A DNA stretch of 64,000 nt. Source: Streptomyces uncialis (GTDB lineage: Bacteria; Actinomycetota; Actinomycetes; Streptomycetales; Streptomycetaceae). Positions within the stretch are counted from its first letter, which is position 1. Each line of letters starts with the position of its first letter. Of the stretch, positions 34,774 through 44,315 are shown in pieces. The stretch is from the NCBI RefSeq assembly GCF_036250755.1, contig NZ_CP109583.1, positions 4,650,001-4,714,000 on the forward strand, given 5' to 3'. Made by a program: the position numbers and the translations under genes. The notes beneath the pieces were generated by a model, which worked only from the letters and a program-made list of their open reading frames with translations, was not told the origin of the DNA and did not search any database.

Positions 34774-35318
34774 TTCGTACCTCCGAAAGCGGCCGACGGC
34801 GTGTGCGGCGCCTGGGCGCCCGATACGGAATCGCGCAGCTTGGCCAGGCCGCGGGCGAGCTGGGACCTCACCGCACTCGAAGAGATGTCCAGGACGTCGG
34901 CGACCTGCCGGGCGTCCAGATCGTGCAGGTAGTACAGGACCACCACGCTGCGCATGCCCATCGGCAGCCCGAGCAGTGCCTCGATCAGTTCCGCGCGCAG
35001 ATCCACCTGCCCGAACCGGTCCCGGGGGTCGGCCGTCTCGGGCACCCCCGACAGCCCGGGGCGCTCGCCCCGGCGCGACAGCCGCCGCCAGCGGTCGTTG
35101 GCCAGGTTGACCAGCACTTTGCGCACGTACGCCTCCGGCGAGTCCGCCACCGCGACCTTCCGCCACTGTCGGCACGCCCGCTCCAGCGTCTCCTGCACCA
35201 GATCCTCGGCCACGTGCACGTCACCGGTCAGCGCATACGCGGTGCGGAACAACGCTCCCGACCGCTGTGCGACGAACTCCGTGAATCCGATGCCCGGACC
35301 GCTCCTGCGAAACCTCAC
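34770..35318 (-). CDS. SigE-family ECF RNA polymerase sigma factor
   Basis: A 182-residue ECF sigma factor of the actinobacterial SigE group. Region 2: FVAQRSGALFRTAYALTGDV and AEDLVQETLERACRQW. Region 4: LPMGMRSVVVLYYLHDLDAR and QVADVLDISSSAVRSQLARG. GAGGAGGT precedes GTG 35318. It is cotranscribed with the PASTA membrane protein, which may control it. The pair lies between recombinase and transposase remnants and could be transposon cargo. Confidence 0.9.
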   Translation of the reverse strand: MRFRRSGPGIGFTEFVAQRSGALFRTAYALTGDVHVAEDLVQETLERACRQWRKVAVADSPEAYVRKVLVNLANDRWRRLSRRGERPGLSGVPETADPRDRFGQVDLRAELIEALLGLPMGMRSVVVLYYLHDLDARQVADVLDISSSAVRSQLARGLAKLRDSVSGAQAPHTPSAAFGGTK

Positions 35319-35439
35319 CCGCCGACCTCCTCTCCTCGTCCCGTCCCGATCACTGCCCCCATGACGGCGGAACGGGGCCGGGTGCTGCACCGAGCCGCCG
35401 GCAGTGACGTGAATCACAGCCGGGACGGAAGGGTGTCCC

Positions 35440-35675
35440 AGGAGGCGGGTGGAGCGTCTGCCCCTGCGGCGAGGACCACGGTCAGGGCCGCCTCGACGCC
35501 GGGGTCCCCTCCGTCATGCGCGACGACGCCGACCTCGTGCGCACGTCCCGGTCGACACCGGCTACACGTACACCCTCACCCTGCCCCAGATCAGCGACTC
35601 CTTCGGCGGCACCTTCCGGGTGACCGCCGATCTGAGCGGTGCGGCCGCGACCTTCACCGACTGGTCGACGGCGCC
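35440..35675 (+). pseudogene. Truncated fragment(s) of an unknown gene at the Tn3 remnant junction
   Basis: Two + strand stretches read like coding sequence: GRLDAGVPSVMRDDADLVRT (~35490-35545) and, in another frame, VDTGYTYTLTLPQISDSFGG followed by TFRVTADLSGAAATFTDWST (~35550-35670). Both end abruptly where Tn3-transposase sequence begins on the - strand. The identity is unknown. Confidence 0.35.
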
Positions 35676-36979
35676 CGAAGTACTTCGGATTCGGCCGGGC
35701 GTACACCGACTGCACCGGCACCACGAACCGCATCCCGTCCACCGACGCGACCAGCCCACCGCCCCACGCCGCGGCGAGACCGATCGCGGCCTGGGCCTCG
35801 ATGAGGGTTGCGTTCGCGGCCCGGTACGTGGCGAGCCGCAGATACGTCTGGTCGACGTGGGACAACCTGCCGTACTTCAGCGCGTCCACGCCGCCGATGA
35901 CGGGGGTGTAGCCGACATTGCAGCCGTGCGCGACCAGCAGTCCGGCGATCGTGACGTGCAGGTCCTTCAGCCTCGCCTCGCCGCCGGTGACGGAGGTGAA
36001 CGCCTGGTCCGCGCCGGTCCAGGAGATCACCTCCAGCAGCACCTCCGGCCCGGTCCACCCTCGGGAGCATCGCGTTCACCGCGGCCCGCAGGTCGAGCAG
36101 CGAGGCCGGTTCGGGCTCCGGCTCCAGGGCGGCGAAGTGAAGCCGGCAGTCGTCGCCGAACTCGATCTGCGCGTTGTCCGGCACCCGGCCGGCGACCTCC
36201 CGGTACGTGCCGTCCAGCAGCGCGGCCCGCGCAACCAGATGCTCACCCGCCTCCGCCGGGAGCCCGAGGGACGCGATCTCCTCCGCCCGCTGAAGCGACC
36301 ACTTCATCTGCGGCCCCGACACCCGCACCGGGCCCCGGCGCAGCCGGTCCAGCTCGGAGACCCGCGCCCTGGGCGGCACGGTGAGCAGCGAGTCCAGCAC
36401 CGCCCGCTGACCGGTGTTCAGCAGCCCGTACAAGGTGTCCCACAACCGCTGGTTCGCCGCCTCCCGCACCGACGCGACCAGCCGGGTCAACGTCGTCACA
36501 CCCGGCAGCAGCACCCGCCGCTCACGCAGCCACCCCACCGCCGCGTCGAACAGCGCCTTCGGCCCCTCCCCGGTCGTCCAGGCCCGCGCGTCCACCCACA
36601 CCCTCAGCTCGGCCTCCGCCCCGGCGAATTCCTGGTACTCCAGGACCCGCCGCAACTCCCGTACATGGTCCAGCCGGGTGTTCTCCCGCTCCCCGTATGT
36701 CTTCAGGACCGACGCGTCCGCGATGTCGAGCTGCTTGGCGAGGTAGTCGACCACCTCGGCCGGCACGTCGACGGGATCGTCCTGGAACACCCCGAGGTAC
36801 CGCGCGGTCGTCAGCTGGACCGCGAAGCCCAGCCGGTTGTGGGCCCGGCGCTTGCCCTCGATCAGCTCCCGGTCCGCGTCGTCCAGGAAGAAGAACCGCT
36901 CCAACTCCGTACGGGACGGCGCTCCACGAAACGCCGCATAACCAGCGGCCTGCTCATCCGTCAAAAAATCGACCGGCAC
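35670..36979 (-). pseudogene. Tn3-family transposase, truncated and frameshifted
   Basis: From GTG 36979 the frame encodes VPVDFLTDEQAAGYAAFRG and RELIEGKRRAHNRLGFAVQL, then YLAKQLDIADASVLKTYGER, the DUF4158 N-terminal region typical of Tn3 transposases. Near 36050 one extra base shifts the frame after AVNAMLPRVD. The other frame continues VLLEVISWTGADQAFTSVTG, then KDLHVTIAGLLVAHGCNVGY and MRFVVPVQSVYARPNPKYFG, part of the DDE domain, and is cut at ~35670. About a third of the ~1000-residue protein is missing. Not functional. Confidence 0.88.
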
Positions 36980-37429
36980 CCCGGACCGAGCGCGTTGGAG
37001 CGAGGACGGAGAATCCCGACCGGCCCCGACCCGAAGAACCGACCGGATGCGCCCCAAAGGGGCGCGGGGAACTGCGCGAAAACGACGAGCGACGGCACAG
37101 CAACGAAGTGCGCCCAGCACCGAGTACCCAGGGGCGCGGGGAACTGCGCACCCCACGAGCGACCCGCACAGCAATGAAGTACGCCCCGCCGGACAGACCT
37201 GGGAAGCGCAAGCGAAGGCGACCCGCGGGGAACTGCGCAAAACCACCGAGCGACGGCACAGGAACGAAGTACGCCCAGCCGGACAGACCTGGGAAGCGCA
37301 AGCGAAGGCGACCCGCGGGGAACTGCGCAAAACCACCGAGCGACGGCACAGGAACGAAGTACGCCCAGCCGGACAGACCTGGGAAGTGCGTCCCGCCGGA
37401 CAGACCTCAAAGGCGCAAGCGAAGGCGAC
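36980..37429. repeat. GAACTGCGC repeat region with two exact 90-bp tandem copies
   Basis: Copies 37201-37290 and 37291-37380 are identical and include CGCAAGCGAAGGCGACCCGC and GGGGAACTGCGC. Related partial units precede (37060-37200) and follow (37381-37430). The orientation is opposite to the copies near 27480-27570 and 31262-31475. No gene is supported in this 450-bp stretch. Confidence 0.9.
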
Positions 37430-38023
37430 TCAGCCGCTCCCGGGCGGAGACGGATCGTCCCCCTCCCCGGGGGACCGGTCGAGAAGCAGATCCGCGGCAC
37501 GGTGGAACACCTGCTCCCGGGTGAACGCCCCGTGGTCCGCCGCCAGGAAGTGGCCCCCGATCGCCGCGCAGAAGGCGAGCAGACTGCGCGCCTCCACCTC
37601 CATCGGATCGGCGCAGAAGGAGCCGATCACCTCACGCACCAGATCCATCCGGCGGTTGTCGACCCGCCGCAACCGCTCCGCGACGGCTTCGTCCCGCCGG
37701 GCCCACGCCCGGACCGCGAGATCGATGGGCAGCAGCCGGTCACCGGAGAAGGTGAGCGTGCCCGCGCGATGGGCCTTGGACTTCGCGTCACCGCCCTCCC
37801 GTTCGACACGGTCGACGACCTCGTCGGTGCTCTCCCGCTCCCAGGTGTCGAGCATGGCCACCAGCAGCGCGTCCCGGTCGGTGAAGTATCCGTAGAAGCC
37901 GCCCTTCGTGACGCCGATCCGCTTGGCGAGCGCCTCGACGCGGACGGCGTCGGGACCGGCCTCGGCCAGCGCCCGCAGGCCCTCCTCGATCCATCTCTCC
38001 CGCGGCGTCCGTGGTGCGCGCAC
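37430..38023 (-). CDS. TetR-family regulator
   Basis: A 197-residue TetR protein: HTH RVEALAKRIGVTKGGFYGYF, then TDRDALLVAMLDTWERESTD, and a ligand domain with LLAFCAAIGGHFLAADHGAF. It is divergent from a DUF2867-type gene across two palindromic sites (38060-38107), so it probably represses that gene and itself. Its 3' end abuts the repeat region. Confidence 0.92.
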   Translation of the reverse strand: MRAPRTPRERWIEEGLRALAEAGPDAVRVEALAKRIGVTKGGFYGYFTDRDALLVAMLDTWERESTDEVVDRVEREGGDAKSKAHRAGTLTFSGDRLLPIDLAVRAWARRDEAVAERLRRVDNRRMDLVREVIGSFCADPMEVEARSLLAFCAAIGGHFLAADHGAFTREQVFHRAADLLLDRSPGEGDDPSPPGSG

Positions 38024-38059
38024 CGGTGTCCCCCTCTCACTCGCCCCGGCCCAGCGGAC

Positions 38060-38107
38060 TATACGGAGGCGTATATCTGGGCTAGCGTAGTTCTATACGG
38101 TACCGTA
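38060..38107. promoter_or_regulatory. TetR operator sites
   Basis: TATACGGAGGCGTATA (38060-38075) is an inverted repeat. TACGGTACCGTA (38096-38107) is a perfect 12-bp palindrome sharing the TATACGG half. They lie between the divergent tetR gene and GTG 38128. Confidence 0.65.
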
Positions 38108-38127
38108 CAAATAGATGGGGGACAGCC

Positions 38128-38706
38128 GTGCCTCTCCTCGGCAGGAATCGGCGAACCGCGGCCCCGGAGCCCTCCGATGACGATGACGATGCGCCGACAG
38201 GCGGCGTGACGGGCGTGGTGGGAGTCCACCGCGTCCCCGGACCCATCCGCGACCTCAGCGCACTGCCGGCCCTCGACTACGCCGATCACTTCACCCTGAG
38301 AACGGACACCGCCGCCACACCGGAGCGGTGGGCCCGCGCCATGTTCGGGGATGTCGTCACCCCCGCCGGATGGTTCATCTGGCGGGCCCTGCTGGGGCTG
38401 CGGCTCGGCCGGGGACGGTCACCGGACACCGTGGCCGGCTGGCGTGTGGCCGAACGCGGGCCGGACTGGGTGCGGTTGGAGGCCACGTCCTGGTTCCTCG
38501 CCTGCGAACTGGTCGTCCGCTCGTCCCATGACCAGGTGTCGCTCGGTACTTTCCTGCGCTACCGCCGTTTCCCGGGCCGCGCGATATGGCCGCCGCTGTC
38601 CGCCGTCCACCGGCGATTGACCCCCGGGGTGCTCCGCGACGCCGAAGCCCGCGTCCGCGCACCCGGGCGTCCCGGCGAACCGACCTGGAGCGGCGCGAGC
38701 CCGTAA
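38128..38706 (+). CDS. DUF2867-family protein
   Basis: A 192-residue protein. Its second half fits DUF2867: GWRVAERGPDWVRLEATSWF, ELVVRSSHDQVSLGTFLRYR and FPGRAIWPPLSAVHRRLTP. In other bacteria the domain is found alone or fused to NAD-binding epimerase-like domains; its activity is unknown. GTG 38128 follows GGGGGAC. It is probably under control of the divergent TetR protein. Confidence 0.78.
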   Translation: MPLLGRNRRTAAPEPSDDDDDAPTGGVTGVVGVHRVPGPIRDLSALPALDYADHFTLRTDTAATPERWARAMFGDVVTPAGWFIWRALLGLRLGRGRSPDTVAGWRVAERGPDWVRLEATSWFLACELVVRSSHDQVSLGTFLRYRRFPGRAIWPPLSAVHRRLTPGVLRDAEARVRAPGRPGEPTWSGASP

Positions 38707-38809
38707 CCCCGCACCGCGAACAGGACGGGACGGCCTTCGGAACCACCGGGGGCGCACCATCGGCCTCCGCCGGGCACCGGGAACACCCGGTGAACCCCGA
38801 GCCACCCCC

Positions 38810-41644
38810 TCAGTCCTGCGGATGCAGCGCGCACGGCTCACCCCGTGGCGCGGGGATCGCCGCCGCCGGGGGCCAGTCCTCCATCACCGGCAGCGCCCAC
38901 GCGTGCCGCGCGAGATCCACCAGCGGGCGCACGCTGTACGACGACAGCGCCAGCTCCAGCCGGATCTCCGCGAGGAAGTGCGGATCACCGTACGTGGCGC
39001 TGCGCGCGAAGGCGCGTCCTCGGCGGTCCTCGAAGTCCTCGGGGCTGAAGACCTGGAGCAGCGTGAGCCCGTAGTACGCGTACGTGGACGCCTCGTGCAG
39101 CAACCCCTGCGTGCTCTCGGCGGCCGGTTCGTCCGGGTGGTAGGGCAGGCCGGGCTGGGAGGCGAACGCCTGGAGCGCGGTCGTCACCGCGTCCGCGCGG
39201 CACCCGCAGCGGTAGCGGAGCTGACCGGTCAGCGCACGGTAGCGGCCGAGGACCGCCGCGCTCTGCGCGGTCCACGGGTGCTTGCCGAGCAGCGTACGGA
39301 ACCCCGCGAGCGTGTCGGACAGTTCCTCCAGGATCAACCTGCGGGAGATATCGGAGAGTTCGACGCTGCCGCCCCTCTGGCGTACCTCGATGATCCGGCG
39401 CCCGTAGCGGATCAGGTCCCGCGCCACGCCCCCGGACAGCGCGTGCGCGAGAAGCACGTACGGGGACACCTCGGCGGAGTCGGGCGGGGTGAGCCCGGGG
39501 GCGCGGCGGTCCATGATGGCGCGCGACTCCGCGAGGGTGCAGGGCTGCACATGGACGATGTCGTCCAGCGAACTGTCCGTCGCGTCCCGGTAGGGCAGCC
39601 CGCGCCGGACGAACGCCGCGCCCACGTCCTCCGCGACCGACAGCAGGAAGTACACATGCGGCACGCCCAGGATCGCCTTGACCTCCCCGAGGAACGCGAG
39701 CGCCTGCGCGTCGGTGCCGAGGCGGTCCAGCTCGTCGATGGAGATCACCGTGCGGTGCCCCGCGCGGTGGACCTGCGCCGCGATGTCGGCCAGCAGTTCA
39801 CGGAAGTCCGAGACGAGTTCGGGGAAGTTGGGCGGCACGGTCGACAGCGACGAGGTGTGGGTGGTGAGCAGGCTCGCGACCTGCGTCGCGCCGGGCGCGA
39901 CCGCGGCGGTCGTGGTCTGCACGGTGCGCAGCCGGTACAGCTGGTCCCGGCACTCGGTGACGAGCGGCGGTTCGGCGGGCCGTACCCGCCACGCCCCCAG
40001 CCGCAGGAACAGCGCGCCGAGGACGAGACAGAGCAGCCGGGTCGGGTTGTCGTCGTCGGTGAGCAGCGCGGAGGCGTTCCCGTCCCGGACCAGGCGCCAT
40101 CCGAACAGGGCGCCGACCACGAGCGCCAGCGGGGTGGTGAGGTAGTGCGGCGGGAGCTTGCGGCCGAGCACCTTGAGGTCGTCCAGCGTCCAGCCGCCCG
40201 CCCAGACCGCCACCGCCCCGCAGAACAGGACGAGTTGAGTCACCACGAAGCTGTCGCGCCCCATCAGCGCATCGAAGTGGTGCCGCAGGTCCGCGTCGTA
40301 GAAGAGGGACACCGGGACGCCGAACAGCAGCACGCCCGCGACGCCGACGAGGACGTACCGCGGCAGCGTCCGCAGGAACCGCCGCCAGCCGGCCGACCCG
40401 CGTGAGCCCCACAGCACCAGCCCCACGGCGGTGACCAGCAGCCCCATGCCGAGGTTCTGCCCCCGCCACACCTCCACCGCCAGGTCACCGGCCCATTCGG
40501 CGGCGGTCTCCGTCCAGGAACCGGCCTTCTCCCGGTGCCGCCCCCACAGCGACCGGGCGGCGGCGTACAACCCGAGGACGACAAGCGCGGCGGCCGGGAG
40601 CGCGAAGAACAGGGACCGGGTGGCGCGGCGCAGCCGGGACCGCAGGCGCCGGGCCGTCCGTACGAAGCCCGAGAGCCGGGTGAACTCCGGTACGGGGTGC
40701 CCCTCCCGTTCGATGTAGCGCTCGCAGACCCGGGTGAAGACGAACAGCAGGAAGTCGTGCGGGGTGTAGGCGGCGGGGACGTGGGTGGCGACCGCGAAGT
40801 CGTCGGGCCCCGGCGCGTTCTCCAGCAGGGTCGTCTTGCCGACGCCGCGCGGACCGGACAGCGCGACCGTGCCGCCGTCCAGCATGGAGAGCTTGCGTTC
40901 GAGGACGGCGGCGGCGTTGCCGGGCACCACGTATGCGCGGTCCTGGGCGGCCCGCAACCCCTTGTAGTTGTCGGGCATCAGCACCGAGTACGGATCGTCC
41001 CCGAGCAGCGCGTCGATCACCTGGGGCAGCACGGGCCGCACCGCGTTCTGCCGCAGGTCGTCCAGCCACCGGCGGCGCAGCCGGGTGGAGCGGAAGGCGA
41101 GCCAGGGGCGGGAGGTCAGCTGCCACAGGGCGATGGCCTGGCGCTCCAGGTTGGCCGCCGACCGGGGCCGCCGGAGCACCCAGAGCATGGGAGGTGTCAG
41201 CACGACCAGGGCGACCAGCATGGAGAACGCGAACGCGGCCAGCCGCCGCAGGATCGAGAAGTCGTAGACCAGCGTGGCGACCACGACGACATGCGCCACC
41301 CACAGCGTGAAGCAGCCGAGGGCGACGACCGACCGCACATCCCACTCGACCGGCTCGTCCCGCAGCGCGCGGGCGTTGCGCACATGCCGGTCCCGTGCCG
41401 CGCGGTACTCCGTGTACGACTCCTCGCACAGCCGCCGCACCTGCGCGGTGTGCGCCTCGCCGAGCATGGCGTCCTCGACGTTCTCTGCGGTCACGGCCGG
41501 CCGGGTGCCCAGCCGCCGGGCGATCCGGGGTTCGGCCAGCCCGTCACGTACCGCCTGCTCGTACCGCGTCCGGTCGGCGGGCTCGGCCCACACGTCCGCC
41601 GTCCCCGCGGCCCCCGCGACCGGCGTCGTCGTGCCCTGCGTCAT
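38810..41644 (-). CDS. KAP-like membrane P-loop NTPase
   Basis: A 944-residue protein. Walker A is SGPRGVGKTTLL (~263-274) and Walker B is VISIDELDRLGT (~640-651). Two membrane helices precede Walker A (~106-128, 134-157), and four to six more lie between Walker A and Walker B (~345-365 to ~580), the arrangement typical of KAP NTPases. The C-terminal ~200 residues are helical. KAP proteins are thought to assemble signalling or conflict complexes at the membrane. It is divergent from, but not adjacent to, the + strand coiled-coil/TerY genes; the TerD gene on the same strand lies 151 bp upstream. Confidence 0.82.
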   Translation of the reverse strand: MTQGTTTPVAGAAGTADVWAEPADRTRYEQAVRDGLAEPRIARRLGTRPAVTAENVEDAMLGEAHTAQVRRLCEESYTEYRAARDRHVRNARALRDEPVEWDVRSVVALGCFTLWVAHVVVVATLVYDFSILRRLAAFAFSMLVALVVLTPPMLWVLRRPRSAANLERQAIALWQLTSRPWLAFRSTRLRRRWLDDLRQNAVRPVLPQVIDALLGDDPYSVLMPDNYKGLRAAQDRAYVVPGNAAAVLERKLSMLDGGTVALSGPRGVGKTTLLENAPGPDDFAVATHVPAAYTPHDFLLFVFTRVCERYIEREGHPVPEFTRLSGFVRTARRLRSRLRRATRSLFFALPAAALVVLGLYAAARSLWGRHREKAGSWTETAAEWAGDLAVEVWRGQNLGMGLLVTAVGLVLWGSRGSAGWRRFLRTLPRYVLVGVAGVLLFGVPVSLFYDADLRHHFDALMGRDSFVVTQLVLFCGAVAVWAGGWTLDDLKVLGRKLPPHYLTTPLALVVGALFGWRLVRDGNASALLTDDDNPTRLLCLVLGALFLRLGAWRVRPAEPPLVTECRDQLYRLRTVQTTTAAVAPGATQVASLLTTHTSSLSTVPPNFPELVSDFRELLADIAAQVHRAGHRTVISIDELDRLGTDAQALAFLGEVKAILGVPHVYFLLSVAEDVGAAFVRRGLPYRDATDSSLDDIVHVQPCTLAESRAIMDRRAPGLTPPDSAEVSPYVLLAHALSGGVARDLIRYGRRIIEVRQRGGSVELSDISRRLILEELSDTLAGFRTLLGKHPWTAQSAAVLGRYRALTGQLRYRCGCRADAVTTALQAFASQPGLPYHPDEPAAESTQGLLHEASTYAYYGLTLLQVFSPEDFEDRRGRAFARSATYGDPHFLAEIRLELALSSYSVRPLVDLARHAWALPVMEDWPPAAAIPAPRGEPCALHPQD

Positions 41645-41795
41645 CCGTCCCCCTCGTGGTGGCCCCGGACCGTCCGGACGCCCGGGGCCGGAGCGCGGTT
41701 CCCGTGCGCCGGCCGGTCCGCCCGTCCGGCCCCGGCGATCCGTCCGACCGGCGGGCCCGCCCGGCCCCGGTGACCGGCCCCGGTGGTCCGTTCCG

Positions 41796-42695
41796 TCAGC
41801 CCCGGGACGGCTTCGTGGCGTAGGTCCACTCGAACCCGAAGCCGTACGCCTGGTCCAGCTGCTGATGTATCCACAGCCCGTCCACCGGCCGGAACCAGCG
41901 GGCCTCCCGGCGTACGGAGAGCCCGCCGACCGCCGGACGGACCAGGGCGACGGCGCACGCGACCGCCCCGGCCGGGGAGTCGTCCAGCGGGATGCGGCAG
42001 CCCGCCTCGCCGGGCGCGGTCACGGTGACCGTGGCGCCGAGGCGGCGGAAGTCGACGGCGCCCTCGTAGACGTACACGTAGAACAGCAGGCGCTCGAAGC
42101 GGGCGGTGTGCGCGAGATTGACCCGCAGGGTCTCGCCGTCGGCCGAGGCGCCGGTGCGGTCGTCCTGGTCGAGGGCCACGTACGGCCACTCGTCGAGCGA
42201 CCCGTACGCCTCGCCGAGGGCCTGCACCGCGAGCCCGCCGCCGTCGGGGAACGCGACCAGGCAGCCGAGGTCCAGGTCGGCGTCCACGCCGGACGCCCAG
42301 TTGAGGTTGGCCTGGAGGATTCCCCGGCCGGTGATCCGGGCCTGCGGGCTGGCGGAGGAGAGGACGGGCGGGGGCGGCGGCGCGGCTTCCGGCACCCCTC
42401 GCGCACCGGGTCCGGGGGTACGGGGGCGGGTCCGGGTCGCGATCACCGGGCGGGTCACGTCGGGCCGGGACCGGACGGGGGCGGGTGTCCGTACCGACGG
42501 CGGGGCGGGAGGTGTGCGTACCGGGGGCGGGGCGGGCGGCGGGGTCGCGGTCACCGTCGGGGTCGGAGGCGGGGGCTTGGCCGGGCCCGGGGCCGGGGCG
42601 GACGGGTCCGGGGGCGGGGCGGACGGGTCCGGGGGGCGCAGCCGGATCACCCCACGGGGGCGGTCGCCCGTCCCCTGTCCGTCGTGTTCAGCCAT
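41796..42695 (-). CDS. TerD-domain protein with long Pro-rich N-terminus
   Basis: A 299-residue protein. Residues ~15-115 are a Pro/Ala/Thr/Arg-rich disordered region. Residues ~120-280 form a TerD-type domain: LNWASGVDADLDLGCLVAFP (the Asp-rich calcium-binding loop), WPYVALDQDDRTGASADGET, FERLLFYVYVYEGAVDFRRL and a C-terminal FEWTYATKPSRG. TerD proteins bind Ca2+ and act in Ter stress/conflict systems. ATG 42695 is chosen as it follows a GGGGGACTC. It likely forms an operon with the KAP gene. Confidence 0.85.
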   Translation of the reverse strand: MAEHDGQGTGDRPRGVIRLRPPDPSAPPPDPSAPAPGPAKPPPPTPTVTATPPPAPPPVRTPPAPPSVRTPAPVRSRPDVTRPVIATRTRPRTPGPGARGVPEAAPPPPPVLSSASPQARITGRGILQANLNWASGVDADLDLGCLVAFPDGGGLAVQALGEAYGSLDEWPYVALDQDDRTGASADGETLRVNLAHTARFERLLFYVYVYEGAVDFRRLGATVTVTAPGEAGCRIPLDDSPAGAVACAVALVRPAVGGLSVRREARWFRPVDGLWIHQQLDQAYGFGFEWTYATKPSRG

Positions 42696-42890
42696 GAGTC
42701 CCCCTCGGCTTCCCCAACTCGCCCTGGAATCCGGGATCATATGCCCTGTCCGTCGCCTTGTGCGCTAGTATCGGCGGCCCGCGCACGGGGGTGAGGGGAC
42801 ATCCGGCGCGGCAGGGCCGGACGGGGGCTCCTGAGCCGGAAGGGCGGGACGGCGGTCCGCCGCGCCCTGTGTTCTCTCCTAGGGGTACGC

Positions 42891-44315
42891 ATGCCCGTTG
42901 GGGCACTGGCCGACCGTGCCGCTGTCGCGGGACAGCTCAGGAATCTCGCCGCCGAACCGGGGCTCGCGTCCCGGCGGGACGAACTCACCGCACTCGCCGA
43001 CGCGCTCCAGGGCATCGGCGGCGGCGACGTGGAGCCATGGACCGAACTCGACCTGCTCGACGCGTACGCGCGCCCCGAGAGCGTCCACGCCCTGCGCACC
43101 GCGCCGCCCGACCGCGCGTTCTGGGGGTGGCTGGAAGCGGGGATCGGCGCGCTGGTCTTCCTCCCGCTGCTGCTGACGTGGTACGCGCTGAGCGAGGCGA
43201 CCAGCGCGTACGAGGCGCTGATCGGCGAGGAGCCGAAGGCCGCCGCCCGGCCGTTCCTCCAGCTCTGGCAGACGGGGTTCGAGGGACGGCTCACCGGCTG
43301 GTCCACCTTCGGGGACGTCGCGGTGTACGCGAGCTGGGCGATCGTCCTGCTGTTCGCGCTGACGCTCGTCCACGGCTTCCGGCGCGCCCACGAGGACCGG
43401 CGGGAGGCCGGGGCGGACCGGTCCGCCGCCGAGCTGCTGGCCCGGCTCGTCCCCGTCCTCACCCGGGCCCAACTCCTGCTGAACGACAAGAGGTTGACGT
43501 CCCCCGCGCGGTTCACCGGGGAGCTGAGCAAGGCCGCGGTCTCGCTGGGGCAACTGGTGGTGCAGGCGTCACAGACCCAGGAGCGGCTCACCGCCGCCGC
43601 CGCGTCGGTCGGGAGCTCCGTGGAGTCCGCGGAGCGGCGGCTCGCCGGGGTGGACGCGGCGGTCCAGCCGCTGGAGAGCGCGGCGCGGCGCATCGAGACG
43701 GCCGTGACCCGGGGCGGCGGCGAGGTCGGCAAGGCGCTGGACGGGGTGACGGCGGTGAACGGCGAGGTGCGGGACGTGCTGGACCGGGCCGGGGAGCGGG
43801 TCGAGGACTCGGTGCACACCCTGGGCGCGGCGCAGCGGTCGTTCACCACGGCGACGGAGGTCGCCACGGATGTGTCGGCGCGGATCCTGGACCGGCTGAC
43901 CGAGGTCACCGAGCAGACCGCGAAGGCCGTCGCCGGTTCCCAGGAGGCGGCCGTGCGGCTGTCCGAGCAGACCCGCGCGCTGCGGGAGAGCGCGGACCGG
44001 TTCGCCGATCTGGTCGACGCGCTGGCCAGGGACGGAGCGGCCTTCGGGGCCCGTACGGGCGGCGCGGACCGGCCGGCGGCCCTGGCCGCGTACGGGAACG
44101 GGCACGATCGCGGGCACGAGCCCGAGGACCGGGCACCGGACTGGTGGACCCTGGACCCGGACGGCCGGGTGCCGTCGCGGCGGCGGGCGTCGGACCACCC
44201 CGAAGGGACCGGAGGCTCCGGCGGGTCGGAACGTCCCGCAGGCCCCGGCGACAAGGGGAGTCCCGGCGACACCGGAAGCCCCGGAAGCCCCGACCGGGCG
44301 GCCGACGTCCAGTGA
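42891..44315 (+). CDS. Membrane-anchored coiled-coil protein
   Basis: A 474-residue protein. There are two membrane segments (~80-100: WGWLEAGIGALVFLPLLLTW; ~145-165: VAVYASWAIVLLFALTLVHG) with an extracytoplasmic loop between. A cytoplasmic domain and a long coiled coil (~200-400: QERLTAAAASVGSSVESAER and repeated helices) follow, then a Gly/Ser/Asp-rich tail. The 2TM-plus-coiled-coil form recalls ZorA/TolQ-like motor subunits, but it lacks their four-helix bundle. Its stop overlaps the GTG of the next gene. Confidence 0.78.
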   Translation: MPVGALADRAAVAGQLRNLAAEPGLASRRDELTALADALQGIGGGDVEPWTELDLLDAYARPESVHALRTAPPDRAFWGWLEAGIGALVFLPLLLTWYALSEATSAYEALIGEEPKAAARPFLQLWQTGFEGRLTGWSTFGDVAVYASWAIVLLFALTLVHGFRRAHEDRREAGADRSAAELLARLVPVLTRAQLLLNDKRLTSPARFTGELSKAAVSLGQLVVQASQTQERLTAAAASVGSSVESAERRLAGVDAAVQPLESAARRIETAVTRGGGEVGKALDGVTAVNGEVRDVLDRAGERVEDSVHTLGAAQRSFTTATEVATDVSARILDRLTEVTEQTAKAVAGSQEAAVRLSEQTRALRESADRFADLVDALARDGAAFGARTGGADRPAALAAYGNGHDRGHEPEDRAPDWWTLDPDGRVPSRRRASDHPEGTGGSGGSERPAGPGDKGSPGDTGSPGSPDRAADVQ

